Source: Psychrobacillus lasiicapitis
GTDB lineage: Bacteria; Bacillota; Bacilli; Bacillales_A; Planococcaceae
Assembly (NCBI RefSeq): GCF_006861795.1
Contig: NZ_VDGH01000014.1
Span: 1,332-65,331, forward strand
DNA length: 64,000 nt
Direction: 5' to 3'
The position numbers and the translations under genes are program-made. The notes beneath the pieces are model-generated. The model worked only from the letters and a program-made list of their open reading frames with translations. It ran no database searches and was not told where the DNA came from. Below are positions 52,101 to 61,190 of this stretch, piece by piece; position 1 is the stretch's first letter, and every line of letters begins with the position of its first letter.

Positions 52101-52421
52101 CACTTATATAAGTGAAACTTCAATCAGTGGGGGTTTTTCGAAGCACAGGACGTGCTAGTGGGGACGCTGCGACATGGACGTCGCGCTTATAGTCCCCGTC
52201 ATCCCCCACTGATTGTTAGTTGAGGCCCACACGATGTGGGTCACACAGACGTTGCAAACGCTCTTTTATTTTGCGACGAGCTTTGCGCAGGAGCAACATG
52301 ATGTTGCGTACTAGTCTGGGATCATTTCATCGGGCGCATGCCAGCAGTTGATCTTCCACTTATCTTTTCGATTTTCTTCAATCTTGAAGTGGGAGTCTTA
52401 CTGCCCGTTAATGCGGGATAA
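52101..52421 (+). ncRNA. GC-rich multi-stem element, orphan structured RNA or IS200/IS605-type remnant
   Basis: A 320-base block, far richer in GC than its surroundings, with nested stems. The outer stem is AATCAGTGGGGG / CCCCCACTGATT (52122-52133 with 52203-52214). It encloses AGCAC/GTGCT and GGGGAC/GTCCCC with an inner GCGAC/GTCGC. Outside it come CCCACA/TGTGGG (52226-52240), CAACATGATGTTG (52294-52306) and a 3' part GAAGTGGGAG with CCCG-TTAATG-CGGG (52386-52417). The 3' part resembles right ends of tnpB-type IS elements; no transposase or tnpB frame is present. Strand is uncertain. Confidence 0.5.
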
Positions 52422-52493
52422 AGAAAGACACATACAATATAGGAATAATGGGTCATCTAACTGTTCCATTCTTCAACTTTCTTGGCCATAAAA

Positions 52494-52532
52494 AATAGAA
52501 CCCTTCTTGTTAGAAGGGTTCTATTTTTATTG
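52494..52532 (-). terminator. yhaH terminator
   Basis: Stem AATAGAACCCTTCT / AGAAGGGTTCTATT with T-run on both strands, just after the yhaH stop. Confidence 0.88.
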
Positions 52533-52542
52533 GAAAATAAGC

Positions 52543-52917
52543 TTAGTTTACAGCAGCCTCTTTTTTCTTTGGTAATGCTTTTTCCATTTCTTCGATCGCT
52601 GATTGAATAGCGGAAATTTCATCTTGAAGTTTTGTTTGGAGTGGGGCAGTTTCACTTTTCCATTGCTCCACATCTGCCTTAATTTCTTCGATTGCCTCTG
52701 GGATAACTTCTTTCGATTCTTTTGTTAGAGTACGAATAGAATTTTTTACATCTTGCAATTGAAGTTTTATATCAGATAATTTATCCCGAAAATCAGTTGA
52801 AGTCGATTTTAAGGAAACACGTACTTCACTACCCGACTTTGGAGTGGATAACAATACAGTAGTAGCCCCAGCTAATACACCTGTTGCAATCCCTAAAAAT
52901 AACGGCACTATTTTCAT
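52543..52917 (-). CDS. yhaH: YtxH-domain protein, YhaH
   Basis: A 124-residue protein: a short membrane segment at the N-terminus (VPLFLGIATGVLAGATTVLLSTPKSGSEVR is the YtxH signature) followed by about 90 residues of amphipathic helix with coiled-coil character. YtxH proteins are general-stress proteins of unknown action. Position between hpr and trpP matches yhaH in B. subtilis. GGGGTGAA precedes the ATG. Confidence 0.85.
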   Translation of the reverse strand: MKIVPLFLGIATGVLAGATTVLLSTPKSGSEVRVSLKSTSTDFRDKLSDIKLQLQDVKNSIRTLTKESKEVIPEAIEEIKADVEQWKSETAPLQTKLQDEISAIQSAIEEMEKALPKKKEAAVN

Positions 52918-52985
52918 TTATATTCACCCCTTATGTATTGTATTATTCCTTTTCATAACCTAATTAAAACATATTAATCAAAACA

Positions 52986-53014
52986 AAAAAAGCTTTCCTT
53001 CATAAAAGGAAAGC
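52986..53014 (-). terminator. trpP terminator
   Basis: Stem GCTTTCCTT / AAGGAAAGC followed by T-run on the minus strand, just after the trpP stop. Confidence 0.8.
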
Positions 53015-53022
53015 GAGTAATT

Positions 53023-53547
53023 TTAAGCTGTAAGTGCTGTTTCAAACTTAGATCGTTTAACCAGCTTGCCGATAATTGGATAGATGATAAAAAATGCTAT
53101 TGCATTAATCGCAATTGCTGGAAGAACAACTAAAACAAATAATTCTCCAAATGCTGCACCTGCTCCAAAAACGAAAATCGCAGATGATAAAAATACCGTA
53201 CCTGATACAAGTGTTCCTACACATGTAAGCACAACAGCTACAGGTAATTTGTTAGCAAAATTAGTAAGTAATAGTACTAATCCAAAGAAGACAAATGCTG
53301 TTACCGATTTATCAATAATATTCGGAACAAATCCACCTGGGAATGTAGAAAATAATCCAGAAATCACTCCTGTTGAAACACCAAGTAGAAATACACTTTT
53401 TACTTCAGGGAATAATAGGATGCCTATAAACATCATCGTTAACATGAAGTCTGGTTTCATCCCACCATTAAATCCAGGGATAATAATATAAAGCACTGCA
53501 CCGACCCCTATTAATAGGGACATTAATACTAAATTTTTCGTATTCAA
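53023..53547 (-). CDS. trpP: tryptophan transporter TrpP
   Basis: A 174-residue membrane protein of the TrpP family (ECF-transporter-S-like fold), with five to six helices. Its signatures are IPGFNGGMKPDFMLTMMFIGILLFP and STFPGGFVPNIIDKSVTAF. It imports tryptophan. The start is TTG with GAGGAG nine bases upstream. The region around the ribosome site contains several GAG and TAG triplets, the kind of site TRAP binds on the trpP mRNA in B. subtilis. Flanked by yhaH and hit as expected. Confidence 0.92.
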   Translation of the reverse strand: MNTKNLVLMSLLIGVGAVLYIIIPGFNGGMKPDFMLTMMFIGILLFPEVKSVFLLGVSTGVISGLFSTFPGGFVPNIIDKSVTAFVFFGLVLLLTNFANKLPVAVVLTCVGTLVSGTVFLSSAIFVFGAGAAFGELFVLVVLPAIAINAIAFFIIYPIIGKLVKRSKFETALTA

Positions 53548-53615
53548 TTCTCATCTCTCCTCAGCTTTTCTAAGCTCATATTGTTAAAATTCCTCTAACG
53601 TATCCTCGTGATCGT
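53540..53615 (-). promoter_or_regulatory. possible TRAP-binding triplets over the trpP ribosome site
   Basis: On the minus strand the 75 bases before the TTG carry GAG, TAG, GAG, GAG, TAG, GAG, GAG and GAG triplets, the last ones covering the Shine-Dalgarno. TRAP bound to tryptophan blocks translation at such sites in B. subtilis trpP. Spacers here are irregular, so the match is suggestive only. Confidence 0.3.
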
Positions 53616-53667
53616 TAGCAAGAATCTTACTCCTGATTGTAAGTCTTTTTTCCTGTAATTGCAATAA

Positions 53668-54093
53668 TTAGTTTGCTAGTTTTTCTGCTAGTTCTTTTGC
53701 TAAATCTTGAATTACTTCTGATGTGAAGGTTTTTTCTTTTGTATGCCATGTAGCTCGGAAACCATCCGTCTGGTCATAACGTGGAATAAAGTGTAAGTGA
53801 AAATGGAAAACACTTTGTCCAGCAGGTGCCCCATTATTATTGAGCAAGTTCATGCCGACAGGTCCGAATGTTTCTTTTAAAACAGAAGCAATCTTTGGAA
53901 CTACTTTAAATAGATTACTTGCTTCGTCTTCAGATAAATCATAAACAAATTCTTTATGACTTTTTGGAATAACGAGCGTATGTCCTTTTGTTAGTGGCTG
54001 AATATCCATAAAGGCATATACATGCTCATCCTCATAAATTTTCGCACTTGGAATAGAACCGTCGATTATTTTGCAAAAAATACATTCACTCAT
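53668..54093 (-). CDS. hit: HIT family protein
   Basis: Histidine-triad nucleotide-binding protein of 141 residues, likely a nucleoside phosphoramidase or dinucleotide hydrolase. The zinc site CIFCKI opens the chain, and the catalytic triad is HFHLHFIPR (His-x-His-x-His). GGAGG precedes the ATG. It is divergent from ecsA, exactly as in B. subtilis. Confidence 0.95.
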   Translation of the reverse strand: MSECIFCKIIDGSIPSAKIYEDEHVYAFMDIQPLTKGHTLVIPKSHKEFVYDLSEDEASNLFKVVPKIASVLKETFGPVGMNLLNNNGAPAGQSVFHFHLHFIPRYDQTDGFRATWHTKEKTFTSEVIQDLAKELAEKLAN

Positions 54094-54205
54094 GGAAAAA
54101 CCTCCTATTCATTGTTACCAATAGTTTAGCATATAATAGGACAACTTAAAGAAGATTTTTCGTACAGGTTTTGATAAACTATTTAGAAGAGATGAGGTGC
54201 AAGAA

Positions 54206-54955
54206 ATGACAGTATTAGAACTAACTAACGTAACAGGTGGCTATACAAGGAAGCCGGTGCTACATGATCTAACTTTTTCTATTGGAAAAGGAGAGCTAGT
54301 TGGGTTAATAGGATTAAATGGGGCAGGGAAGAGTACTACGATTAAACACATTATAGGAACAATGAACGCTGCAAAGGGAGAAATTCTGCTAAATGGAAAA
54401 TCGTTAAAAGAGGATCCCGCAACGTATCGTACTTCTTTTTCGTATATACCGGAAACGCCAGTATTGTACGATGAGTTAACGTTAAAAGAACATTTAGAGC
54501 TAACTGCGATGGCTTATAACCTAGAACAAACTGTGTTCGAAGCAAGAAAAGAATCTCTATTAAAAGAGTTTCGAATGGAAAAACGGTTGAATTGGTTTCC
54601 AGCACACTTTTCAAAGGGAATGCGTCAAAAAGTAATGATCATGTGTGCTTTTTTAGTGAATCCCGATTTATATATTATTGATGAACCTTTTGTAGGTCTA
54701 GATCCGTTAGGTATTCAATCGCTACTTGATCAAATGAAGGCACGAAAAGACGAAGGTGCCTCCATTCTTATGTCGACACATATTTTATCGACAGCAGAGA
54801 AATATTGCGATCGCATTCTACTTTTGCATAATGGGAAAATACGTGCACAAGGAACAATGGATGATTTACGAGTTGCTTTTAACAAGCCATATGCAACATT
54901 AGACGATTTATATATCGAAATGACGAAGGAACAACAAGATGAACAATTTGCGTGA
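54206..54955 (+). CDS. ecsA: ABC transporter ATP-binding protein EcsA
   Basis: ATPase of the Ecs exporter, which affects protein secretion and intramembrane proteolysis by RasP in B. subtilis. Walker A GLNGAGKSTT, Q-loop YIPETPVLYDELT, signature FSKGMRQK and Walker B LYIIDEPFVGLDP are intact over 249 residues; the signature FSKGM is the EcsA version of LSGGQ. GAGGTG precedes the ATG at 54206. It overlaps ecsB by 17 bases. Confidence 0.93.
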   Translation: MTVLELTNVTGGYTRKPVLHDLTFSIGKGELVGLIGLNGAGKSTTIKHIIGTMNAAKGEILLNGKSLKEDPATYRTSFSYIPETPVLYDELTLKEHLELTAMAYNLEQTVFEARKESLLKEFRMEKRLNWFPAHFSKGMRQKVMIMCAFLVNPDLYIIDEPFVGLDPLGIQSLLDQMKARKDEGASILMSTHILSTAEKYCDRILLLHNGKIRAQGTMDDLRVAFNKPYATLDDLYIEMTKEQQDEQFA

Positions 54956-56135
54956 AATATGGGGTAAACGTTTTGTCTATTATATAAATGAATTACAAAA
55001 ATACTTAAAGTATATTTTCACTGGCCATATAGCGATTGTAATTGTTTTCGTCCTAGGTGCAGGGGGATATACATACAGTGAGTGGCTTAATACAGCTCCG
55101 AAAGATTTTCCTGCTTTTTTAGTTGTAGCTTTCATTTTAAGTATTTTGTTGGCGATGAGCACACCGGCTACGCTCATGAAGCACGCAGATAGTGTATATT
55201 TTTTACCTTTAGAAACAAAACTGAAGGAATATTTAAAGCTTGCACTGAGATGGACTTACTTTTCATCTATTTTTCTATCGCTTGCAATTTTTGTTGTTAC
55301 TATACCCTTACTGACGAAAGTTGCCGGTGCTACAAAAGAAGAGATTTTATCTTTTTTCGTTTTTATCCTTGTGATGAAGTATTGGAGTATTCACACGGAA
55401 TTTAATTATCGTTTTGCTTCGAATGGGAAATCGGTGTGGATGGACCGTTTTATACGTTTTCTTTTGTTATTTGCAGCTCTCTATTTCTTAATGAGTGGAA
55501 ACTATCTATTTTTAATTGCGATTGTTGTTATTCAATTAATATATACAATCGTATGGCAAAGGAAAAAGAGCGAGGTTCCGTTTCCATTTGATCATTTTAT
55601 CGAAGTAGAACAGTCTCGCATGATGCGTTTTTATCGATTTGCGAATTATTTCACCGATGTTCCGCATATAAGAGGAATGACGAAAAGAAGAAAATGGCTA
55701 GATGTTATTTATAACATTGCTCCATATGTGCAAAAAAATAGTCAGCTATATCTAGTGATGCGGACCTTTATACGCACGAATGATTATTTCTATTTGTGGG
55801 TAAGACTTACAGCTATATCGGTTATTGGTGTGTATTTTATTCCATTTCCAATAGTTGCGGTTATCTTCTCCAGTGCGCTTGCATTTGCCACAGTTGTGCA
55901 ACTGCGACATGCTTTGTTATCTGGACATGAGTTTCGAATGGATCAGTTATTTCCGGTAGATCCGAATGCTAGGAAATGGGCAGTCAATAAGTTAATGCGC
56001 GTGATTCAATTCGTACAAGCAGTTTTGGTACTTATCGTAGTGTTAGTGCAAGGTGAGTTTACGCTACAATTGTTCTTCATACCACTTGCTGTCTACATTG
56101 TTTCAGAGCTGACCATTCGAATGAGTAAGAAATAA
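54939..56135 (+). CDS. ecsB: ABC transporter permease EcsB
   Basis: Membrane subunit of the Ecs system, 398 residues with about nine hydrophobic helices and positively charged loops (RMMRFYRFANYFTDVPHIRGMTKRRKWLD is a family signature). It overlaps ecsA and ends at a strong terminator. The third gene of the B. subtilis operon, ecsC, is not present after it. Confidence 0.92.
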   Translation: MNNLREIWGKRFVYYINELQKYLKYIFTGHIAIVIVFVLGAGGYTYSEWLNTAPKDFPAFLVVAFILSILLAMSTPATLMKHADSVYFLPLETKLKEYLKLALRWTYFSSIFLSLAIFVVTIPLLTKVAGATKEEILSFFVFILVMKYWSIHTEFNYRFASNGKSVWMDRFIRFLLLFAALYFLMSGNYLFLIAIVVIQLIYTIVWQRKKSEVPFPFDHFIEVEQSRMMRFYRFANYFTDVPHIRGMTKRRKWLDVIYNIAPYVQKNSQLYLVMRTFIRTNDYFYLWVRLTAISVIGVYFIPFPIVAVIFSSALAFATVVQLRHALLSGHEFRMDQLFPVDPNARKWAVNKLMRVIQFVQAVLVLIVVLVQGEFTLQLFFIPLAVYIVSELTIRMSKK

Positions 56136-56165
56136 AAAAGGCTGTCGATCGACAGCCTTTTTTTA
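56134..56165. terminator. bidirectional terminator
   Basis: Perfect stem AAAGGCTGTCGA / TCGACAGCCTTT followed by T7; shared by ecsB and the convergent M20 hydrolase gene. Confidence 0.92.
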
Positions 56166-57332
56166 TTTCGTTTGATATTGAATAGCAGCTGTTCCTAATG
56201 TTTTGGCTGCAATAAGCATAGCACGTTCATCAAAGTCAAACTTAGGACTATGATGTGGGTAAGCTTCGCCTTCTGGCATTGCGCCAGTAAAGAAAAATGT
56301 TCCAGGAATCTCTTCCATATAATAACCAAAATCTTCTCCAATCATCAGAAGCTCTGACTCTTTTACTAGTTCCACACCCGGTACCTCTTTTGCAACTTCT
56401 GCTAGAAACTCAGTTTCAGCTTTGTGATTAATAACTGGTGGATATCCACGAGTATATTTCAACGTATATGTACAATCAGCGGCAAGACAAGTACCTTCGA
56501 GTACACGTTCTAATTCACGCTCCATTAAATCCCTTACTCCAGCATCAAAAGTACGTACTGTCCCAGCCAGTTTTACATTGTCCGCAATAATATTAAAAGC
56601 ATTTTCAGCAACAAAAGAACCGACAGAAAGAACAGCAGATTGTGTAGGATCCACTCTTCTAGCTACTAATTGCTGCAAGTTTACGACAAGTTGGGAGGCA
56701 ACAACAATTGCATCTTTTGACTGATGAGGATTCGCTCCATGTCCACCTTGCCCTTGAATCGTAATTTCAAAACGGTCCGCTGCCGCCATAATTGGACCAG
56801 TTTTATATTCGATAGATCCAAGTGGGAATAAAGACCATAGGTGCGTACCGAAAATAGCGTCGACACCCTCTAGACATCCCGCTTCAATCATAGGTTTTGC
56901 TCCGCCTGGTGCATATTCTTCTGCATGCTGATGAATAAATACATACTCTCCAGCTAACTCGTCTTTTAATTCATTGATTGTACGTGCAAGAATGAGCAGC
57001 GTTGCGGTATGGCCATCATGCCCACATGCATGCATAACACCGTCTACGGTAGATTTGTATGGGACATCTTTTTCATCTTGAATAGGTAGAGCATCGAAAT
57101 CAGCGCGTAGTGCAACTGTCTTACCAGGTAAAGCGCCTTTTACTCTTGCGACAACGCCATTTCCTCCTACATTTGCTTCAAACGGTATACCTAAATTCGT
57201 ATAAAAATCTTGAATATATTGAGCCGTTTTTGTTTCCTGAAACGATACTTCGGGATGCATATGTAAATAACGACGGATTTCGACCATCTCTTCAAATGCA
57301 CTATCTAATTTTTCTGTTAATTCTTTTGTCAT
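56163..57332 (-). CDS. M20 family amidohydrolase, YhaA-like
   Basis: A 389-residue aminoacylase/carboxypeptidase-type hydrolase that frees amino acids from N-acyl or similar conjugates. Motifs in order: RRYLHMHPEVSFQETKT, RADFDALPI, HACGHDGHTATLL with metal ligands, IHQHAEEYAPGGAKPMIEAG with the catalytic Glu, GQGGHGANPHQSKDAI, and MIGEDFGYYMEEIPGTFFFTG with the last His region. Position next to ecsB matches yhaA. GGAGG precedes the ATG. Its true substrate is unknown. Confidence 0.9.
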   Translation of the reverse strand: MTKELTEKLDSAFEEMVEIRRYLHMHPEVSFQETKTAQYIQDFYTNLGIPFEANVGGNGVVARVKGALPGKTVALRADFDALPIQDEKDVPYKSTVDGVMHACGHDGHTATLLILARTINELKDELAGEYVFIHQHAEEYAPGGAKPMIEAGCLEGVDAIFGTHLWSLFPLGSIEYKTGPIMAAADRFEITIQGQGGHGANPHQSKDAIVVASQLVVNLQQLVARRVDPTQSAVLSVGSFVAENAFNIIADNVKLAGTVRTFDAGVRDLMERELERVLEGTCLAADCTYTLKYTRGYPPVINHKAETEFLAEVAKEVPGVELVKESELLMIGEDFGYYMEEIPGTFFFTGAMPEGEAYPHHSPKFDFDERAMLIAAKTLGTAAIQYQTK

Positions 57333-57529
57333 TAATCTAAGCCTCCATTTATCTTTTTCTTATTATAACAAAAAAGAAGACTATTAGTTGGGTAGATTGA
57401 TATTTTCCATTTTATTAGTAAATGTAAGACTTTGTGTGATGAATGCTGGAATTCGCTTTGCAAAATTAGGGACTTTCATTAATTTAAGTGAAGACATTTT
57501 TTAGGGAAACTACTAAGTAGTGAGCTTGA

Positions 57530-57612
57530 AGAAAGTGACCGCTGGAATTAGCACGGCAGCGCTTCGCTTTCCACGGGCTCGTCCGCCTCGCGACGGCGCA
57601 CTAAATCCCTCC
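57530..57612 (-). repeat. Bacillaceae-type GC-rich intergenic repeat, copy 1
   Basis: A GC-rich block (GACCGCTGGAATTAGCACGG ... CCACGGGCTCGTCCGCCTCG) in an AT-rich gap. It reads on the minus strand as the GCGGAAAGCG-type intergenic repeat that is common in many Bacillaceae genomes. No gene or ribosome site. The rest of the gap to 57800 shows nothing I can name. Confidence 0.5.
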
Positions 57613-57805
57613 AATTATGTAGTTGCAGAATAAGTATCTCCAGAGAATGGATAAGGGCGACCAAACAATTGTCGAAAGCAACCAATTTTCATAAAACAAG
57701 TTTACTTGGAGTGAGACGCCAATATTAAGGGAGCATTATTTAGGATTACTTTACTAAAGCTTAATGATAAATAGTGACGCTAATTAATTTGCATTATTTC
57801 TTATG

Positions 57806-57941
57806 GATTGTAGCGGAAGGGTGTCGACTCCAGCCGGAATAGCTTGAGCTAAGACCCTGGACTGAGCGTAGCGAAGGAAGCGGCAGAAGCCAAGCCGGCG
57901 GAAAGCGTAAGCCCTGCAGTGGAAATCTCAGCGGACACTTT
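57806..57941 (+). repeat. Bacillaceae-type GC-rich intergenic repeat, copy 2
   Basis: Begins GATTGTAGCGGAAGGGTGTC and continues with GACTCCAGCCGGAATAG, GTAGCGAAGGAAGCGGCAG, GGCGGAAAGCGTAAGCCC and GGAAATCTCAGCGGACAC. This order matches the widespread Bacillaceae intergenic repeat (GATTGTAGCGGAAGGCGGCG... GCGGAAAGCG...). It is in opposite orientation to copy 1. Function unknown; probably a non-coding structured or mobile repeat. Confidence 0.65.
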
Positions 57942-58171
57942 ATTCAACTCACTACCGCACAGTTTCCCTATAATATGCAATAGCAGAGCATGTGATTTTA
58001 AACTAAACGGGAGTTTACATGAAGATTTTATAGTTCTAATGAGGTACTTCTATCTTGTTAATAGAAAAAAGTAAACCGTCCCTAAACCGTAGCGAGCAGG
58101 GATGGTTTACTTATCATTTGCAGATCAACTTTAAAGCAAAGTTATTTTATTTATTGTGTACTAACATTAAT

Positions 58172-58660
58172 TTAGTCTTCTTCATTTGTTGATGAATAAG
58201 TAGATACATAAGGGGCACTTGTGAAGAATTGCTGTTTATCGGCAATGTCGTCAAAATTCATTTGGTGAGACTTTGCCCAAACCTCATAGCTGTTTGGACC
58301 TGACCATTCTGTTAAAATAATGTAAGTGTCTGATTTAATTGGTTTTAATACACGTAATGCTATAAAACCTGGCTCACGTTCAAGAGTTGGCGATAAGTTT
58401 GTATATTTATATTCAAAAATGGGTTTGCCTTCGTCTGAAAGGGGAATGTTTTGTATAGCGAAATAGCCCTTTTTGGAGAGTTGTCCAGAAGCTTCAATAA
58501 TTTCATATTTTCTAGGAGCTTGAAAAACAGATTTTTTGTCAGTTTCATGGATGAGTACAGAATTACCTATTCCATGTAATGCATATAATTGCTCATTGGG
58601 ATGTTTCTTTTTTATAGATTCCATAAATTCGGGTGTTCCAGAAGTAATATATAAATACAT
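58172..58660 (-). CDS. hmoB: heme-degrading monooxygenase family protein, HmoB-like
   Basis: A 162-residue protein whose C-terminal half is an ABM (antibiotic biosynthesis monooxygenase) fold: FIALRVLKPIKSDTYIILTEWSGPNSYEVWAKS. The N-terminal half is a second, less typical domain. HmoB (YhgC) of B. subtilis has this length and layout, degrades heme to release iron, and is encoded near hemEHY, as here. The ligand His (SHQMNF) seems kept. Monocistronic, divergent from hemE. Confidence 0.82.
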   Translation of the reverse strand: MYLYITSGTPEFMESIKKKHPNEQLYALHGIGNSVLIHETDKKSVFQAPRKYEIIEASGQLSKKGYFAIQNIPLSDEGKPIFEYKYTNLSPTLEREPGFIALRVLKPIKSDTYIILTEWSGPNSYEVWAKSHQMNFDDIADKQQFFTSAPYVSTYSSTNEED

Positions 58661-58862
58661 GTAAGTACCTCCTAAATTTGTTTATTTCTATTACTTTTCC
58701 CCTAATTGCAAATTTAAAAACCTTTGAATCCAATTTAAAAGAGGAATCAGGACAAATTTATGACAATTACACTATATACCTATACAATAGGAAATAGAAC
58801 GACTATAGTGAAGACGTATATTGGAAAAATGATCGTGAGTAGAAGAAAGGCAGGAATTTTGA

Positions 58863-59915
58863 ATGACTACTTTTAATGATACACTTCTTCGTGCAGCCCG
58901 CGGAGAAGAGGTTGAGCACACTCCAGTTTGGTATATGAGGCAAGCAGGAAGATCCCAACCTGAGTATAGAAAAATAAAAGAAAAGTATTCTTTAGAACAA
59001 ATTACGCATGAACCAGAATTATGTGCTTACGTTACACGTTTGCCAGTAGAAAATTACAATGTGGATGCAGCAATACTGTATAAAGATATTGTAACCCCAC
59101 TACCTGGGATCGGTGTAGATGTGAAGATAAAAGCTGGTGTAGGTCCAGTAATTTCAAATCCGATTAGCTCGGTGCAAGATGTAAATAATCTTGGAGATTT
59201 ATCTCCAGAAGATGATGTGCCTTTTGTATTAGAAACGATAAAATTGTTAACAACTGAACAGTTGAATGTTCCATTAATCGGTTTTGCTGGAGCACCATTC
59301 ACACTTGCTAGTTATATGATTGAAGGTGGACCATCTAAAAGTTACAACAAAACAAAAGCATTCATGATTTCTGAATCAGAAGCTTGGTTTGCATTAATGG
59401 ACAAACTTGCAGATATGATTATCGTTTATATTAAAGCACAGGTAAAAGCCGGAGCGAAAGCGATTCAGATTTTCGACTCATGGGTAGGAGCTTTGAATGT
59501 AGCAGATTATCGTATTTTCATTAAACCTGTAATGACAAGAATTTTTACAGAACTTCGTGAGCTAGGTGTTCCATTAATAACCTTTGGTGTTGGTGCAAGT
59601 CATTTAGCAAATGAATGGCATGACCTTCCGGTAGACGTAGTTGGACTAGATTGGCGTTTATCGATTGAAGAAGCGCGTGCAAAAGGATTGACGAAACCGC
59701 TTCAAGGAAACTTGGATCCATCTTACCTAATCGGAGACTGGGCGGAAATTGAAAAACGTGCGAAGCTTATTATTGAGCAAGGGGTAGCACAACCAGGTCA
59801 TATATTTAATATTGGTCACGGCGTATTCCCTGAAGTGAATCCTGATACATTAAAACGTTTAACAACATTTGTACATGAATATAGCCGCGAACTCATCGCA
59901 GCAAAGTCTAACTAA
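58863..59915 (+). CDS. hemE: uroporphyrinogen decarboxylase
   Basis: Decarboxylates the four acetates of uroporphyrinogen III to give coproporphyrinogen III in heme synthesis. The 350 residues start with the signature [16 protein letters not shown]. The catalytic Asp region is [16 protein letters not shown], and [33 protein letters not shown] and [17 protein letters not shown] follow. It begins the hem unit, with hemH 20 bases downstream. Confidence 0.96.
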   Translation: MTTFNDTLLRAARGEEVEHTPVWYMRQAGRSQPEYRKIKEKYSLEQITHEPELCAYVTRLPVENYNVDAAILYKDIVTPLPGIGVDVKIKAGVGPVISNPISSVQDVNNLGDLSPEDDVPFVLETIKLLTTEQLNVPLIGFAGAPFTLASYMIEGGPSKSYNKTKAFMISESEAWFALMDKLADMIIVYIKAQVKAGAKAIQIFDSWVGALNVADYRIFIKPVMTRIFTELRELGVPLITFGVGASHLANEWHDLPVDVVGLDWRLSIEEARAKGLTKPLQGNLDPSYLIGDWAEIEKRAKLIIEQGVAQPGHIFNIGHGVFPEVNPDTLKRLTTFVHEYSRELIAAKSN

Positions 59916-59935
59916 ACTTTTTGAGGTGACAATTG

Positions 59936-60865
59936 ATGAAAAAGACAATGGGTTTATTAGTAATGGCATATGGCACTCCTTACGAAGAAGCAGATATTGA
60001 ACGTTACTATACGCATATTCGCCATGGCAGGAAACCAAGCGAGGAACAATTAGCAGACCTAACGGGTCGTTACAAGGCAATTGGAGGAATTTCTCCACTG
60101 GCGAAAATAACGCAAAATCAAGCAGAAGGTCTTTGCAAACGCTTAAATGGAGTGCAAGATGAAATCGAATTCAAGCTATATATTGGATTAAAGCATATTG
60201 AGCCTTATTTAGAAGATGCGGTTGCACAAATGCATAAAGATGGAATTACAGAAGCGGTATCTATCGTGTTGGCGCCACATTTCTCTACATTCTCGATCAA
60301 ATCATATAATGGTCGCATCAAGGAAGAAGCGGAGAAATTAGGCAATTTAACGATTACATCCGTGGAAAGTTGGTATGATGAGCCAAAATTCATCCAATAT
60401 TGGAATGAAAAAGTAAGCGAAGCATTTGCAGCAATGTCGGAAGAACAAAGAGAAAAAGCTTGTTTAATCGTTTCTGCTCACTCCCTACCTGAAAAAATTC
60501 TTGCTATGGGAGATCCATATGCAGATCAATTAAACGAGACAGCAGATTTAATCGCAAAAGCGGCAGGCGTGAAAAACTATGCGGTTGGTTGGCAAAGTGC
60601 TGGACAAACTCCAGAGCCATGGATCGGGCCAGATGTACAAGATTTAACCCGCGAATTACACGAAGAAAAGGGCTATACAACTTTTGTGTATACACCAGTT
60701 GGTTTCGTAGCAGAGCATTTAGAAGTACTATACGATAACGATTATGAGTGTAAAGTTGTTTGTGAGGAAATTGGAGCTACTTATGTACGCCCAGCGATGC
60801 CAAATGATCAACCACTATTCATCGATGCAATGGCGGATGTTGTGTTAAAACAGCTTCGTGCGTAA
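59936..60865 (+). CDS. hemH: ferrochelatase (coproporphyrin type)
   Basis: Inserts iron into coproporphyrin III in Firmicutes. The 309 residues begin [30 protein letters not shown], with metal-path [22 protein letters not shown] (catalytic His), [19 protein letters not shown] and [19 protein letters not shown] with the conserved His-x-Glu. GAGGTG precedes the ATG at 59936. In B. subtilis hemY follows; here hemH is followed by a terminator and repeats, so the oxidase gene is elsewhere or absent from this operon. Confidence 0.96.
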   Translation: MKKTMGLLVMAYGTPYEEADIERYYTHIRHGRKPSEEQLADLTGRYKAIGGISPLAKITQNQAEGLCKRLNGVQDEIEFKLYIGLKHIEPYLEDAVAQMHKDGITEAVSIVLAPHFSTFSIKSYNGRIKEEAEKLGNLTITSVESWYDEPKFIQYWNEKVSEAFAAMSEEQREKACLIVSAHSLPEKILAMGDPYADQLNETADLIAKAAGVKNYAVGWQSAGQTPEPWIGPDVQDLTRELHEEKGYTTFVYTPVGFVAEHLEVLYDNDYECKVVCEEIGATYVRPAMPNDQPLFIDAMADVVLKQLRA

Positions 60866-60880
60866 TTAATAGAAAAATGA

Positions 60881-60926
60881 CATCCCCGAAAACTATTCTA
60901 AGGTGGTTTTTGGGGATTTTTTCTTG
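60881..60926 (+). terminator. hemH terminator
   Basis: Stem ATCCCCGAAAAC / GGTTTTTGGGGAT followed by T6, 16 bases after the stop codon. Its 3' end is shared with the beginning of the repeat unit that follows. Confidence 0.88.
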
Positions 60927-61190
60927 GAAATTTAGTTTAGTTGGAATTTCGGGGAGTTTAGTTGTAAATTTAACATATTTAGTTGTAAAATCTGAGCGTT
61001 TAGTTGTAAAAGGATATTTTATCCAGATTCTAATGGCTTTTTTCAATCCACAAACTCTTTCTCCTTTGATTTTGAGGGATTTTTTCTTGGAAATTTAGTT
61101 TAGTTGGAATTTCGAGGAGTTTAGTTGTAAATTTAACATATTTAGTTGTAAAATCTGAGCATTTAGTTGTAAAAGGATATTTTACCCAGA
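60915..61190 (+). repeat. 21-bp-phased repeat array, core TTTAGTTGTAAA
   Basis: Two direct copies of a 112-base unit, beginning at 60915 and 61078 (GATTTTTTCTTGGAAATTTA). Within the first, GTTGGAA/GTTGTAA begins at 60940, 60961, 60982 and 61003: exactly 21 bases apart. The copies end GGATATTTTA(T/C)CCAGA. Between them is a 51-base spacer that ends in the same TGATTTTGAGGG context as a terminator arm. It follows hemH, in the same orientation. Confidence 0.88.

Noticed and set aside
52101-52421. A complete insertion sequence
   Set aside because: No transposase or tnpB frame and no clear target duplication; only ends or structured RNA remain.
60819-61098. Frames across the hemH repeat region on both strands
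   Set aside because: They consist of the repeat units and lack ribosome sites.
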